Below are positions 23,714 through 33,510 of a DNA stretch of 64,000 bases, piece by piece (position 1 is the stretch's first letter; every line of letters starts with the position of its first letter). The notes below the pieces were generated by a model. That model saw only the letters and a list, made by a program, of their open reading frames with translations, was not told where the DNA came from and searched no databases. This DNA is from Mycolicibacterium lacusdiani (lineage in GTDB: Bacteria > Actinomycetota > Actinomycetes > Mycobacteriales > Mycobacteriaceae). The stretch lies in the NCBI RefSeq assembly GCF_021916785.1, contig NZ_JAKCFC010000005.1, forward strand, positions 248,001 to 312,000. Direction: 5' to 3'. The translations under genes and the position numbers were made by a program.

Positions 23714-25447
23714 CTAGGCCGCGGAGGTACGCACCACCGCGAACGAATGACCCGGCAGCTCGGTCGTCTCGCCGGCACGCGGCTCGCCCCACGCCAGCAG
23801 GACCTCACCGCTCACCGGTACGGACACGGCATCGGCGCTCAGATTGCAGGCGATGGACAGTGCCCCGCGACGGAGCACGATCCATCCGGCGTCCTCGTCG
23901 TAGTCGACCCCGAGGTCGTCGAGCCACGGATCGGCCATGCCCGGTTCGTCACGACGCAACGCGATGAGCCCGCGGTAGACGTCGAGCAGTCGGTCGTGGT
24001 CGCCCTCGCCGACCTCGTCCCACTTGAGCTTGGACCGTTGGAAGGTCTCTGGATCCTGCGGATCGGGGACCTCGTCGGCGTCCCAGCCGTGCTCGGCGAA
24101 CTCGGCCTTGCGGCCCTCGGCGGTCGCGCGCGCCAGCTCGGGCTCGGGGTGGCTGCTGAAGAACTGGAACGGGCTCGACGATCCCCACTCCTCACCCATG
24201 AACAGCATTGCGGTGTAGGGCGATCCGAGCACCAGTGCGGCCTTGACCGCGAGCTGACCGGTGGTCAGATTCTGTGACGGCCGGTCGCCGACCGCACGGT
24301 TGCCCACCTGATCGTGGGTCGTCGTGTAGGCGAGCAGTCGGGTCGCCGGGATCGCCTTGGTGTCCAGCGGACGGCCATGGCGCCGACGTCGGAACGACGA
24401 ATAGGTGCCGGCGTGGAAGTACCCGTTCTTGAGCGTGGCGGCGAGCGTCTCCATCGAACCGAAGTCGCCGTAGTAGCCCTGGCGTTCGCCAGAGACCGCG
24501 GTGTGGATCGCGTGGTGGATGTCGTCGTCCCACTGCGCCGTCAACCCATACCCACCCTGATCGCGAGGCGTGATGAGCCGGGGGTCGTTCTTGTCGCTCT
24601 CGGCGATCAGCGACAGTGGCCTGCCCACTTCCTCTGCCAGAGCGTCGGTTTCGGTCGACATCTCCTCAAGGATGTGGACGGCGGTGACGTCGACGAGCGC
24701 GTGGACGGCGTCCAGTCGGAGTCCGTCGGCGTGGAAGTCGCGCATCCAGCGCAGCGCACAGTCGATGATGTACCGGCGCACCTCGTCGGAGTCCTCGTCG
24801 GCGATGTTCACCGACTCGCCCCACGGGTTGCTGCCCGACGAGAGGTAGGGGCCGAACTTCGGCAGGTAGTTGCCCGACGGGCCGAGGTGGTTGAACACCG
24901 CATCGATCAGCACGCCGAGGCCGCGCTGGTGGCAGGCGTCGATCAGCCGCACCAGACCGTCTGGGCCGCCGTACTGTTCGTGCACGGCGTACCACAGCAC
25001 GCCGTCGTAACCCCAACCGTGGGTGCCGCCGAATGCGTTGACGGGCATCAACTCGACGAAGTCGATACCGAGGTCGACCAGGTGGTCCAGCTTGGCGATC
25101 GCCGCCTCGAAGGTGCCTTCGGCGGTGAAGGTTCCGGTGTGCAGTTCGTAGATGACCGCGCCCTCGATCGAGCGTCCTGCCCAGCCGTCGTCGTTCCACC
25201 GGGCGGTCGCCGGATCCCACAGCGCCGACCGCTCGTGCACGCCGTCCGGCTGGCGCGGCGAGCGCGGGTCCGGCAGCACCTTGGGGTCGTCGTCGAGCAG
25301 GAAGCCGTAGCGCGCGTTGGCGGGCACGTCGACCGTTGTTCGCCACCACCCGTCGTCGGACCGGGTCATGTCGTGGACGGTGCCGTCGACGTCGAGGCGG
25401 ACCAGTTCAGGCCTCGGCGCCCACACCGCGAATTCGTGGTCAGTCAA
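23714..25447 (-). CDS. treZ: Malto-oligosyltrehalose trehalohydrolase
   Basis: This 577-residue GH13 enzyme releases free trehalose from maltooligosyl-trehalose made by TreY. An N-terminal carbohydrate-binding-like domain (FAVWAPRPELVRLDVDG) precedes the TIM barrel. Barrel motifs visible are VIYELHTGTFTAEGTF, LIDAVFNHLGPSGNY, GLRLDAVHAL (nucleophile Asp) and LIAESDKNDPR (acid/base Glu), followed by YTTTHDQVGNRA. All four GH13 regions are intact. The ATG at 25447 overlaps the treY stop by eight bases. It is the last gene of the treX-treY-treZ unit. Confidence 0.95.
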   Translation of the reverse strand: MTDHEFAVWAPRPELVRLDVDGTVHDMTRSDDGWWRTTVDVPANARYGFLLDDDPKVLPDPRSPRQPDGVHERSALWDPATARWNDDGWAGRSIEGAVIYELHTGTFTAEGTFEAAIAKLDHLVDLGIDFVELMPVNAFGGTHGWGYDGVLWYAVHEQYGGPDGLVRLIDACHQRGLGVLIDAVFNHLGPSGNYLPKFGPYLSSGSNPWGESVNIADEDSDEVRRYIIDCALRWMRDFHADGLRLDAVHALVDVTAVHILEEMSTETDALAEEVGRPLSLIAESDKNDPRLITPRDQGGYGLTAQWDDDIHHAIHTAVSGERQGYYGDFGSMETLAATLKNGYFHAGTYSSFRRRRHGRPLDTKAIPATRLLAYTTTHDQVGNRAVGDRPSQNLTTGQLAVKAALVLGSPYTAMLFMGEEWGSSSPFQFFSSHPEPELARATAEGRKAEFAEHGWDADEVPDPQDPETFQRSKLKWDEVGEGDHDRLLDVYRGLIALRRDEPGMADPWLDDLGVDYDEDAGWIVLRRGALSIACNLSADAVSVPVSGEVLLAWGEPRAGETTELPGHSFAVVRTSAA

Positions 25448-27752
25448 CGTTTCTCTCCAGGAGTGCGACGGGCAGGTCGCCGTACAGGTCGGCGATCGCG
25501 ACCCGTCCGGTGAACTCGCGATCGGTGAGCCGGTCGGTCCAGCGACCGGCAGGAAGGTTCAAGGTGGTGTCGCCCCAGCCGGATTCGGCGAGGCGCACGG
25601 TCCACCTGCTGGCCACGACCACGACGTCGTCGCCCCGCTGGAAGGCCACGACGTGTTCGCGGGCAGCCCCGTCGGTGAGCACCGGCCGGTAGCCGCCCGA
25701 GACGAACGTGTCGGGTCGCTCGCGGCGCAGGTGCAGCGCGGCGGCCGTGACGCGCAACTTGTCGTGGTCGCGGGTGTTCAGCGCCTGCCGGTGCATGGCG
25801 TAGTCCACCGGCCTGCGGTTGTCGGGGTCGACGAGGCTGTCCTCCCACAGTTCGGTGCCCTGGTAGACGTCGGGCACGCCGGGGAGGGTCAGCTGAAACA
25901 GTTTCTGCCCCAGCGCATCGTTGCGGCCGTACTCGTCGAGGCGGCCCACCAGCGACGTCAGCTCCGTTGCCACCGGGCCGTCGACCACGGCGTCCAGCCA
26001 CGCGTGCACGGCGGACTCGAAGTCGCCGTCCGGGTCGTTCCACGTGGTGTGCGTGGCCGCCTCCCGCATCGCCTTCTCCGCGTAGGCGTGCAGCCGTTCC
26101 CGCAGCTCCTGGGTGACGTGGCCGGTGACCGGCCACACGCCGAAGACGTTCTGCAGGAGGAACAGCGCGGTGCCCGTGTCGGGCGCCGGTATCGCCGCCA
26201 ACCAGGCGCCGACGAGTTCGCCCCACAGTGACGGCACCTGGGACAGCACGCCGATCCGCGCCCGGACGTCCTCGCCGCGCTTGGTGTCGTGGGTGGTGAG
26301 CGTGGTCATCGCCGACGGCCACAGCTTGGCGCGCACCGCGTTGCGGTCGTGGAACTCGGCCTTGCCGACGCCGAACCACTCCGGTTCGCCACCGACCTCG
26401 TTGAGCGACACGAGGCGCGCATCGCGGTAGAAGAGGCAGTCCTCCATCGACTTCGCCGTCGCCGCCCCGGACAGCTGCTGCAGTCGGGCGGCAGCCTCGG
26501 CACTGACTGCCACGGCCGCGGTGACGATCGCGAGTGCTTCACCCAGTTCTGGCGCTTCGCTGAGGGTCTCGGCGACCGCGACCGGCATGATCGACGACAG
26601 CGACAGGTAGTCCGACCGGTACACGCCGACGTGGGTCAGCAGGCCCGCCACGGCGGCCGGAAGGTCGGGATGGTCCTCCCCAGTGGCCGCGACGATGGTC
26701 CGGCACAGCCTGGCGAGTTCGCTGCCGAGGGTGTCGGTGACGGCCCGGGACTTGAGTTCGCTTGCCATCGTGGTCATCTCGCCGTGCTCGACGCCAGAGG
26801 TGTCGACGAGTTCGGTGAGGGCCCGACGACCCGTCGGGTCGACGAACAGGCCGCCGACCTCGCGCAGGACGTCGTATCCGGTGGTGCCCTGCACGGGCAG
26901 CGTCGGGTCCAGCGGCTCGGTGACGGCGAGGATCTTCTCGATGACGATCCACGCCTCGGGACCGGTGAGTTCACGCAGCCACTGCAGGTACAGGGTGGGG
27001 TTCGACAGACCGTCGGGGTGGTCGATGCGAATCCCGTCGACGATGCCCTCGTCGAACCAGCGCTTCACCTCGACGTGGGTGGCATCGAAGACGGCGCGGT
27101 CCTCCTGGCGTAGCCCCGCCAGCGACGTGATGGAGAAGAACCGCCGGTAGCCGCACACGTTGTGGCGCCAGCCGATCAGCTTGTAGTGCTGTTGGTCGTG
27201 CACGTCACGCCCCGACCCCGAGCCGGTCCCGGGCGCCAGCGGCCAGGTGCGGTCGCCGAGGCGCAGCACGTCGCCGTCGACGGTGAGGTCGTCGAGGTCG
27301 TCGTCGGAGCCGAGTACCGGCAGGACGATGCGACCGTCGGGGTCCAGGGTCCAGTCGACGTCGAAGTACGAGGCGTACGCCGAGTCGCGCCCGTGGGCGA
27401 GCAGATCCCACCACCACGCGTTCTGGGTGGGGTCGTCGACGCCGACGTGGTTGGGCACGATGTCCACGATCAGGCCCATGCCGCGCTGGTGCACGGCGTC
27501 GGCGAGGCGCGAAAGGCCCTCGGCGCCACCGAGTTCCGGCGACACCTTCGTGGGATCGGTCACGTCGTAGCCGTGGGTCGAGCCCTTGGCGGCGGTGAGG
27601 ATGGGGGAGAGGTAGACGTGGCTGACGCCGAGGTCGTCGAGGTAGTCGAGCAGCGCCTCGGCATCGGCGAAGGTGAACTGGTCACCGCGCATCTGGAGAC
27701 GGTAGGTCGACAGGATGGGGCGTTTGGTCGTCGGGTTGGTCACGGCCGTCAC
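25440..27752 (-). CDS. treY: Malto-oligosyltrehalose synthase
   Basis: This 770-residue GH13 enzyme isomerises the reducing-end alpha-1,4 bond of maltodextrins to the alpha,alpha-1,1 bond of trehalose. Visible regions are STYRLQMRGDQFTFADAEAL at the start, VDIVPNHVGV, GIRIDHPDGLSNP with the nucleophile aspartate, and VIEKILAVTEPL with the catalytic glutamate. A TTHDTKRGEDVRAR segment near residue 490 is typical of TreY. It overlaps treX by four bases upstream and treZ by eight bases downstream. TreX, TreY and TreZ together turn glycogen-like alpha-glucan into trehalose. Confidence 0.95.
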   Translation of the reverse strand: MTAVTNPTTKRPILSTYRLQMRGDQFTFADAEALLDYLDDLGVSHVYLSPILTAAKGSTHGYDVTDPTKVSPELGGAEGLSRLADAVHQRGMGLIVDIVPNHVGVDDPTQNAWWWDLLAHGRDSAYASYFDVDWTLDPDGRIVLPVLGSDDDLDDLTVDGDVLRLGDRTWPLAPGTGSGSGRDVHDQQHYKLIGWRHNVCGYRRFFSITSLAGLRQEDRAVFDATHVEVKRWFDEGIVDGIRIDHPDGLSNPTLYLQWLRELTGPEAWIVIEKILAVTEPLDPTLPVQGTTGYDVLREVGGLFVDPTGRRALTELVDTSGVEHGEMTTMASELKSRAVTDTLGSELARLCRTIVAATGEDHPDLPAAVAGLLTHVGVYRSDYLSLSSIMPVAVAETLSEAPELGEALAIVTAAVAVSAEAAARLQQLSGAATAKSMEDCLFYRDARLVSLNEVGGEPEWFGVGKAEFHDRNAVRAKLWPSAMTTLTTHDTKRGEDVRARIGVLSQVPSLWGELVGAWLAAIPAPDTGTALFLLQNVFGVWPVTGHVTQELRERLHAYAEKAMREAATHTTWNDPDGDFESAVHAWLDAVVDGPVATELTSLVGRLDEYGRNDALGQKLFQLTLPGVPDVYQGTELWEDSLVDPDNRRPVDYAMHRQALNTRDHDKLRVTAAALHLRRERPDTFVSGGYRPVLTDGAAREHVVAFQRGDDVVVVASRWTVRLAESGWGDTTLNLPAGRWTDRLTDREFTGRVAIADLYGDLPVALLERNVD

Positions 27753-29875
27753 GCCGTCTTGCGCAGGACGAGGACCGACCGGCCGGGCAGCGACGTGGTG
27801 TCGCCGGCCGACAGGGAGTGGTCACAGGCGCCGGTCGGATCGGCGGTGTCGAGCGCGCCCACCCAGTGGGCGGCGTAGCTCGCTTCGGGTGCGACGAGGT
27901 CGACCGGGTTGCGGTGGGCGTTGAAGCACAGCAGGAAGGTGTCGTCGACGACCCTCTCACCGCGTGCGTTCGGCGACGGGATGGCATCGCCGTTGAGGAA
28001 CATGGCCACGAATTTGAACCCCGAATTCCATTCTGTTGACGTCATCTCGGTCCCCGACGGGGTGAGCCATGCGATGTCGCGCACCTCGTCGCCGGTGCGC
28101 AGCGGCTTGCCTTCGAAGAAGCGGCGGCGGCGGAACACGGGGTGCTTCTTGCGCAGTTCGGTGACCCGGCGGGTGAAGGTGACCAGATCGGCGTTGGTCT
28201 CGCACATAGTCCAGTCCATCCAGGAGATCTCGGAGTCCTGGCAGTACACGTTGTTGTTGCCGTGCTGGGTGCGGCCGAACTCGTCGCCGTGGCTGATCAT
28301 GGGCGTGCCCTGGCTGACCAGGAGGGTGACCATGATGTTGCGCATCTGCCTGGCGCGCAGTGCAAGGATCTCCGGATCGTCCGTCGGGCCCTCGACACCA
28401 CAGTTCCACGACCGGTTGTGGCTCTCGCCGTCGCGGTTGTCCTCACCATTGGCCTCGTTGTGCTTCTCGTTGTACGACACCAGATCCGCGAGGGTGAACC
28501 CGTCGTGGGCGGTGACGAAGTTGATGCTCGCGCTCGGCCGCCGACCCGTGGCCTCATAGAGGTCCGACGAGCCGGTCAAACGAGATGCGAATTCGCCTAG
28601 GGTCGCGGGCTCTCCCCGCCAGTAGTCACGCACTGTGTCGCGATACTTCCCGTTCCACTCAGTCCACAAACCCGGGAAGTTGCCGACCTGGTAGCCGCCC
28701 TCGCCGACGTCCCACGGCTCGGCGATCAGCTTGACCTGACTGATCACGGGGTCCTGCTGCACCAGGTCGAAGAACGCACTCAGACGGTCCACGTCGTGCA
28801 ATTCCCGGGCCAGCGTGGAGGCCAGATCGAAGCGGAACCCGTCGACGTGCATGTCGATCACCCAGTACCGCAGCGAATCCATGATCAGTTGCAGCGTGTG
28901 CGGATGGCGGACGTTGAGGCTGTTGCCGGTGCCGGTGAAGTCCTTGTACAACCGCGGGTCGCCGTCGAGGAGGCGGTAGTACGCCGCGTTGTCGATGCCG
29001 CGGAAGTTCAACGTGGGGCCGAGGTGATTGCCTTCGGCGGTGTGGTTGTAGACCACGTCGAGGATGACCTCGATGCCGGCATCGTGGAACGAGCGGACCA
29101 TGGTCTTGAACTCGCCGACCACGCCACCCGCGCTTTGGTTCGACGCATACTGATGGTGCGGGGCGAAGAAGCCAAAGGTGTTGTAGCCCCAGTAGTTTCG
29201 CAGGCCGAGGTCGATCAGTCGATGATCGTGCAGGAACTGGTGCACCGGCATGAGTTCGATGGCCGTGACGTTGAGCGACTTGAGGTGCTCGATGATCGCG
29301 GGATGCGCCAGGCCGGCGTAGGTGCCGCGTTGCTCTTCGGGGATGGCTGGGTGGGTCTGGGTCATGCCCTTGACGTGCGCCTCGTAGATCACCGTCTCGT
29401 GGTACGGCGTGTTCGGCGAACGGTCGGACGCCCAATTGAAGAACGGGTTGATCACGACGCTGGTCATGGTGTGGCCAAGCGAGTCGCTCCGCGGCGGGGT
29501 GCCACCCGAGGCGAGGTCGTCTGCGTCGAGGTCGTAGGAGAACAGCGCCTGGCTGAAGTCGAACTCGCCGTGGAACGACTTGCCGTACGGATCGAGCAGC
29601 AGCTTGCTGGCGTCGCACCGATGGCCCGATGCCGGGTCCCACGGCCCGTGCACGCGGAAGCCGTACCGCTGCCCGGGGCTGACGGTGGGCAGATAGCCGT
29701 GCCAGACGAAGCCGTCGCACTCGTCGAGGACCACCCGCTCCTCGGTGCCGTCCTTCTCGATCAGGCACAGTTCGACCGAGTCGGCGACTTCGGAGAACAC
29801 CGAGAAGTTGGTGCCCGCACCGTCATAGGTGGCGCCCAGCGGATAGGCCGTTCCCGGCCAGATGGCAGAGACCAT
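27749..29875 (-). CDS. treX: Glycogen debranching enzyme (isoamylase type)
   Basis: This 708-residue GH13/CBM48 enzyme cleaves alpha-1,6 branches and supplies linear chains to TreY. The N-terminal CBM48 (YPLGATYDGAGTNFSVFSEVA) is followed by VIYEAHVKGMTQTHP, ILDVVYNHTAEG, GFRFDLASTLARE (nucleophile) and LIAEPWDVGEGGYQ (acid/base), then VTAHDGFTLADLVSYNEKHN. This motif set is diagnostic of GlgX/TreX. The start is ATG at 29875. Its stop overlaps treY by four bases. It lies 56 bases downstream of the acyltransferase gene on the same strand, so it may share that transcript. Confidence 0.95.
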   Translation of the reverse strand: MVSAIWPGTAYPLGATYDGAGTNFSVFSEVADSVELCLIEKDGTEERVVLDECDGFVWHGYLPTVSPGQRYGFRVHGPWDPASGHRCDASKLLLDPYGKSFHGEFDFSQALFSYDLDADDLASGGTPPRSDSLGHTMTSVVINPFFNWASDRSPNTPYHETVIYEAHVKGMTQTHPAIPEEQRGTYAGLAHPAIIEHLKSLNVTAIELMPVHQFLHDHRLIDLGLRNYWGYNTFGFFAPHHQYASNQSAGGVVGEFKTMVRSFHDAGIEVILDVVYNHTAEGNHLGPTLNFRGIDNAAYYRLLDGDPRLYKDFTGTGNSLNVRHPHTLQLIMDSLRYWVIDMHVDGFRFDLASTLARELHDVDRLSAFFDLVQQDPVISQVKLIAEPWDVGEGGYQVGNFPGLWTEWNGKYRDTVRDYWRGEPATLGEFASRLTGSSDLYEATGRRPSASINFVTAHDGFTLADLVSYNEKHNEANGEDNRDGESHNRSWNCGVEGPTDDPEILALRARQMRNIMVTLLVSQGTPMISHGDEFGRTQHGNNNVYCQDSEISWMDWTMCETNADLVTFTRRVTELRKKHPVFRRRRFFEGKPLRTGDEVRDIAWLTPSGTEMTSTEWNSGFKFVAMFLNGDAIPSPNARGERVVDDTFLLCFNAHRNPVDLVAPEASYAAHWVGALDTADPTGACDHSLSAGDTTSLPGRSVLVLRKTA

Positions 29876-29931
29876 GTGTCATTCGCTCCCTACGTGGGCC
29901 GTGCCGGTCGGTGTCCTCACGTACGCGGGAG

Positions 29932-32109
29932 TCACCACCACCCGGTGATCTCGGCGATCTGGCGCCCCAATTCGTTGGTCATCGTGCGCATGTACGTCGT
30001 GGTGAAGTGGTGAGAGTCGTGGTATATCAACACGTTCCCCTCGACGGCGCGGCACTGGTCCTCACGGCAGACCGCGTCGCTCATGTCGAGCGGTTTCAGC
30101 AGTGGGAACTGCTTGACGAAGTCCAGCGTGGGGTTGTGATCGGACAGTACCTCCGAGCGCTTGATGCCGCAGGTGCTGGCGTCGCCGCCCCCGGCCAGGC
30201 AGTCGGCGGGGAAGAACGGTTCGCCGTCGCGGACGTTCCACGGCGTGTCCCGCATGGCCAGCACCGGGATGCGCGCCCTTGCGAACGCCTGCCAGATTCC
30301 GACGTATGCGCTGGGCATGACGTCGCCGTCCCTGATGTTCCACGGCCGGGTCGAGGTGGTGAACACGTAGTCGGGATGGTCGGCGATCAGGCGGGGCATC
30401 ACCTTGAGGTTCCATTCCCGGCACTTCGGATACTCGCGGTTGTCGCCCATGACGAGCGGCATCTCCTCGGTGGTCAGCGGGCACCCCATCTTGAGGTACG
30501 TGACGACCTTGAAGCCGTGCAGCCTGCCCAGCAGGTCGAGCGCGGTGATCCAGTGTTCGGCGTGCGAGCCGCCCGCGAGGGCGATCGTTCGGGTGGCCGA
30601 TTCGTCGCCGTAGGCACAGCTTCTGATGCTGGCGTCGTCGAAGTCGCTGATGCACTGATCGATGGTGGTCTGCGGCAGGTCGTCCTGGGCTTCGAGGACC
30701 GTGGGCCGCATCGGGAGCTTGGGCACCCTGGCGTTGTTGATCAGCGCGCGGGCACCCGGGTAGTCGCGCGAGGACAGGCCGCTGAGTTCCTTGCCGTTGG
30801 CCCGCTGAATGGTCATGTGCTCGCGCCACGTGAACGACGTTGCCGTCAGCGCGACACCGAGCAGCGTGACGATCGACCCCAGGACGATCGTGGGTCGGCG
30901 CAGCCGCTTGCGCAGAGGTACCGACACCGTCGGCCGGGTGGCCACCGGTGCGCGCAGCCGCAACGGTTCTTCGACGTAGCGCATGGTCAGCCACGCCAGC
31001 ACGCCCGAGAGCAGCAGGATGATCGCGCCTTCGAGGAAATTGGCGCGGGTGTGGCCGCTGTAGGCCAGCCAGAAGATCAGCAGTGGCCAATGCCACAGGT
31101 ACAGCGAGTAGGCGATCGTGCCCAGCTTCACGAACGGCGCCGTGGCCATGAGGCGGTTCGGTGCGGGCATCCGGGCACCGGCCTTGGCGACGTGCGGGTC
31201 GGCTGCCCGGTTGGCGGCGCTCAGGATGAACAGGATGGTCGCCCCGACCGGGACCAGCGCCCATGGACCGGGGAACTCCTTGACGCCGTCGATGAACGCG
31301 CCGCAGGACAGGATCGCGGCCAGGGCGATCACCGACACCACCGTGCGGAGCCACATCGGCCAGCGCACGTACGGAACCAACGCTCCGGCCAGCGCGCCGA
31401 GCAGCAGCTCCCAGGCCCGGGCGAAGCTGTCGTAGTACGCGGTGGAGGGGTTGTCGCCGTGCGCGATCACCGCGTACACGAACGACGCGATGGTCAGGGC
31501 CGTCAGCAGCACGATCAGCAGTGCGCGCATGTGCCTGCCGATGATGCGCCGCAGCAGGAAGGCGACACCGAAGATCAACGCGAGGAACGCGATGTAGAAC
31601 TGGCCCTGCACCGACATCGACCAGATGTGCTGCAGCGGGCTGACCGACTCGCCTGCCCGCAGGTAATCCGATGCGGTCCGCAGCAATTCCCAGTTCTGGT
31701 AGTAGCCCAGGCTGGCGAGGCTCTGATCGGCGAACGTCTCCCACCGGGTCTCGGGCTGCACCAGGATCGTGAGCACCGCCGAGGCCGCCAGCACGACGAC
31801 GAGCGCAGGCAGCAGCCTGCGCACCAGGCGCTTCACCTCGGGCAGCGGTGCCAGCGAGGCGGTCGGGGTCAGCGCTGCCCGCAGCAGGCGGCCGCCGAAG
31901 AAGAACCCCGACAGCGCCAGGAAGACGTCGACGCCACCGGAGACCCTGCCGAACCACACGTGGAACACCGCGACGAGCGCGATTGCGACGCCCCGAAGAC
32001 CGTCGAGATCGTGGCGGTAGAAGCCCGACGCCCGTGTGCCCATGGCGGCAGGCGAAGTGGACCCGGAGTCGGTACGCGACGCCGTCCGGGCAGGGGCGAG
32101 GGTCAGCAT
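29932..32109 (-). CDS. OafA-type membrane acyltransferase with SGNH domain
   Basis: This 725-residue protein has an N-terminal acyltransferase-3 domain (residues about 25-390). It opens RHDLDGLRGVAIALVAVFHVW, with the catalytic histidine, then FLALSGFFFGGRL, and has about ten membrane helices. The C-terminal extracytoplasmic SGNH domain has IALAGGSHAEHW as block I and YHDSHHFTTTYMRT as the catalytic Asp-x-x-His block. Such fusions O-acylate cell-envelope glycans. The ATG at 32109 gives a length matching M. tuberculosis Rv1565c as I recall it. Upstream of treX, it may acylate a carbohydrate, but the substrate is unknown. It diverges from bioA. Confidence 0.88.
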   Translation of the reverse strand: MLTLAPARTASRTDSGSTSPAAMGTRASGFYRHDLDGLRGVAIALVAVFHVWFGRVSGGVDVFLALSGFFFGGRLLRAALTPTASLAPLPEVKRLVRRLLPALVVVLAASAVLTILVQPETRWETFADQSLASLGYYQNWELLRTASDYLRAGESVSPLQHIWSMSVQGQFYIAFLALIFGVAFLLRRIIGRHMRALLIVLLTALTIASFVYAVIAHGDNPSTAYYDSFARAWELLLGALAGALVPYVRWPMWLRTVVSVIALAAILSCGAFIDGVKEFPGPWALVPVGATILFILSAANRAADPHVAKAGARMPAPNRLMATAPFVKLGTIAYSLYLWHWPLLIFWLAYSGHTRANFLEGAIILLLSGVLAWLTMRYVEEPLRLRAPVATRPTVSVPLRKRLRRPTIVLGSIVTLLGVALTATSFTWREHMTIQRANGKELSGLSSRDYPGARALINNARVPKLPMRPTVLEAQDDLPQTTIDQCISDFDDASIRSCAYGDESATRTIALAGGSHAEHWITALDLLGRLHGFKVVTYLKMGCPLTTEEMPLVMGDNREYPKCREWNLKVMPRLIADHPDYVFTTSTRPWNIRDGDVMPSAYVGIWQAFARARIPVLAMRDTPWNVRDGEPFFPADCLAGGGDASTCGIKRSEVLSDHNPTLDFVKQFPLLKPLDMSDAVCREDQCRAVEGNVLIYHDSHHFTTTYMRTMTNELGRQIAEITGWW

Positions 32110-32188
32110 GGTCGTCGGACAATCTACCGTGCGGCGGGGTGTGCGCTCATCTCGACGATGGGCCCCCACGTGAAGGGAGCGATGGACC

Positions 32189-33481
32189 GTGGCTGCGTTG
32201 ACGCCCGACCAGATCAGTGCGATCGATGCCGCTCACGTCTGGCACCCGTACAGCACGATCGGCGCCGAGGCGATGGCACCGGTCGTCGCCGTCGGCGCCA
32301 AGGGCACGTCGCTGACGGTCATCCAGGACGGCCACCCCATCGAGGTGATCGATGCGATGAGCTCCTGGTGGACCGCCATTCACGGCCATGGCCATCCGGT
32401 GCTCGACGCCGCCGTCACCAACCAGCTCGCGACGATGAACCACGTCATGTTCGGCGGGTTGACTCACGAGCCCGCTGCCCGGTTGGCCCAGCTGCTGGTC
32501 GAGATCACCCCCGAGGGCCTCGACACGGTGTTCTTCAGCGACTCCGGGTCGGTGGCGGTCGAGGTCGCCGCGAAGATGGCGCTGCAGTACCAGGTGGCGC
32601 GCGGCAGGCCCGGCAGGCACCGCCTCATGACCTGGCGCGGTGGCTACCACGGCGACACGTTCACGCCGATGAGCGTGTGCGACCCCGACGGCGGGATGCA
32701 CACGCTGTGGCGCAACGTGCTGAGCCCCCAGGTCTTCGCGCCGCAGGTGCCCTCGGAGTACGACCCGGCCTATGCCGAGGCCTTCGCGCGCCAGCTCGCC
32801 GAGCGGGCGGACGAGGTCGCCGCCGTGATCGTCGAGCCGGTGGTGCAGGGCGCCGGCGGCATGCGATTCCACGATCCGCGCTACCTCGCCGACCTGCGCG
32901 ACGCGTGTTCGCGACACGACGTGCTGCTGATCTTCGACGAGATCGCCACCGGGTTCGGCCGCACGGGTGCGCTGTTCGCCGCCGACCTGGCGGGCGTGAC
33001 CCCGGACGTGATGTGCGTTGGCAAGGCCCTGACGGGCGGCTACCTGACGCTGGCGGCGACGCTATGCACCGGCGAGGTGGCCGGGGCGATCAGCGCCAGC
33101 GACGAGGGTGCGCTGATGCACGGGCCGACGTTCATGGCGAATGCGCTGGCGTGCTCGGTGTCGGTCGCGTCGGTCGAGTTGCTGCTCGGGCAGGACTGGC
33201 AGGCGCGGGTGCGCGAGATCGAGGCGGGGCTGCGCGCGGGACTGGCGCCTGCCGCGGGCCTCGACGGCGTCGCCGACGTCCGCGTACTCGGCGCGATCGG
33301 GGTGATCGAGATGGCGCAGCCCGTCGACGTCCCGCGGGCAACGGCCGTGGCGCTCGAGCACGGCCTGTGGCTGCGTCCGTTCCGGAATCTGGTCTACGCG
33401 ATGCCGCCGTTCGTGTGCACTCCCGACGAGGTGGCCCGCATCGGGTCGGGGATGGTTGCGGTCGCGCGTGCACTAACCTGA
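32189..33481 (+). CDS. bioA: Adenosylmethionine-8-amino-7-oxononanoate aminotransferase
   Basis: This 430-residue PLP aminotransferase makes 7,8-diaminopelargonic acid (DAPA) from KAPA with SAM as amino donor. Diagnostic features are HVWHPYSTIG near residue 16, MSSWWTAIHGHGHP, FSDSGSVAVEVAAKMA, LIFDEIATGFGRTG and the PLP lysine in CVGKALTGGYLTLAATLC. The start is GTG at 32189. Its stop codon TGA (33479-33481) forms the first bases of a BioQ-type operator that controls the next gene. No such operator is visible in front of bioA, so it may be expressed separately from bioFD. Confidence 0.95.
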   Translation: MAALTPDQISAIDAAHVWHPYSTIGAEAMAPVVAVGAKGTSLTVIQDGHPIEVIDAMSSWWTAIHGHGHPVLDAAVTNQLATMNHVMFGGLTHEPAARLAQLLVEITPEGLDTVFFSDSGSVAVEVAAKMALQYQVARGRPGRHRLMTWRGGYHGDTFTPMSVCDPDGGMHTLWRNVLSPQVFAPQVPSEYDPAYAEAFARQLAERADEVAAVIVEPVVQGAGGMRFHDPRYLADLRDACSRHDVLLIFDEIATGFGRTGALFAADLAGVTPDVMCVGKALTGGYLTLAATLCTGEVAGAISASDEGALMHGPTFMANALACSVSVASVELLLGQDWQARVREIEAGLRAGLAPAAGLDGVADVRVLGAIGVIEMAQPVDVPRATAVALEHGLWLRPFRNLVYAMPPFVCTPDEVARIGSGMVAVARALT

Positions 33482-33491
33482 ACGGTGTTCA
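33479..33491 (+). promoter_or_regulatory. BioQ-type operator before bioF
   Basis: TGAACGGTGTTCA is a 13-bp dyad (TGAAC, 3-base centre, GTTCA). It overlaps the bioA stop codon and ends 19 bases before the bioF GTG. Except for one base it is identical, on the opposite strand, to the site between bioQ and bioB. It matches the TGAAC-N3-GTT core of known BioQ boxes. Confidence 0.8.
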
Positions 33492-33510
33492 AGTGTCGGA
33501 GGGAGTTCGG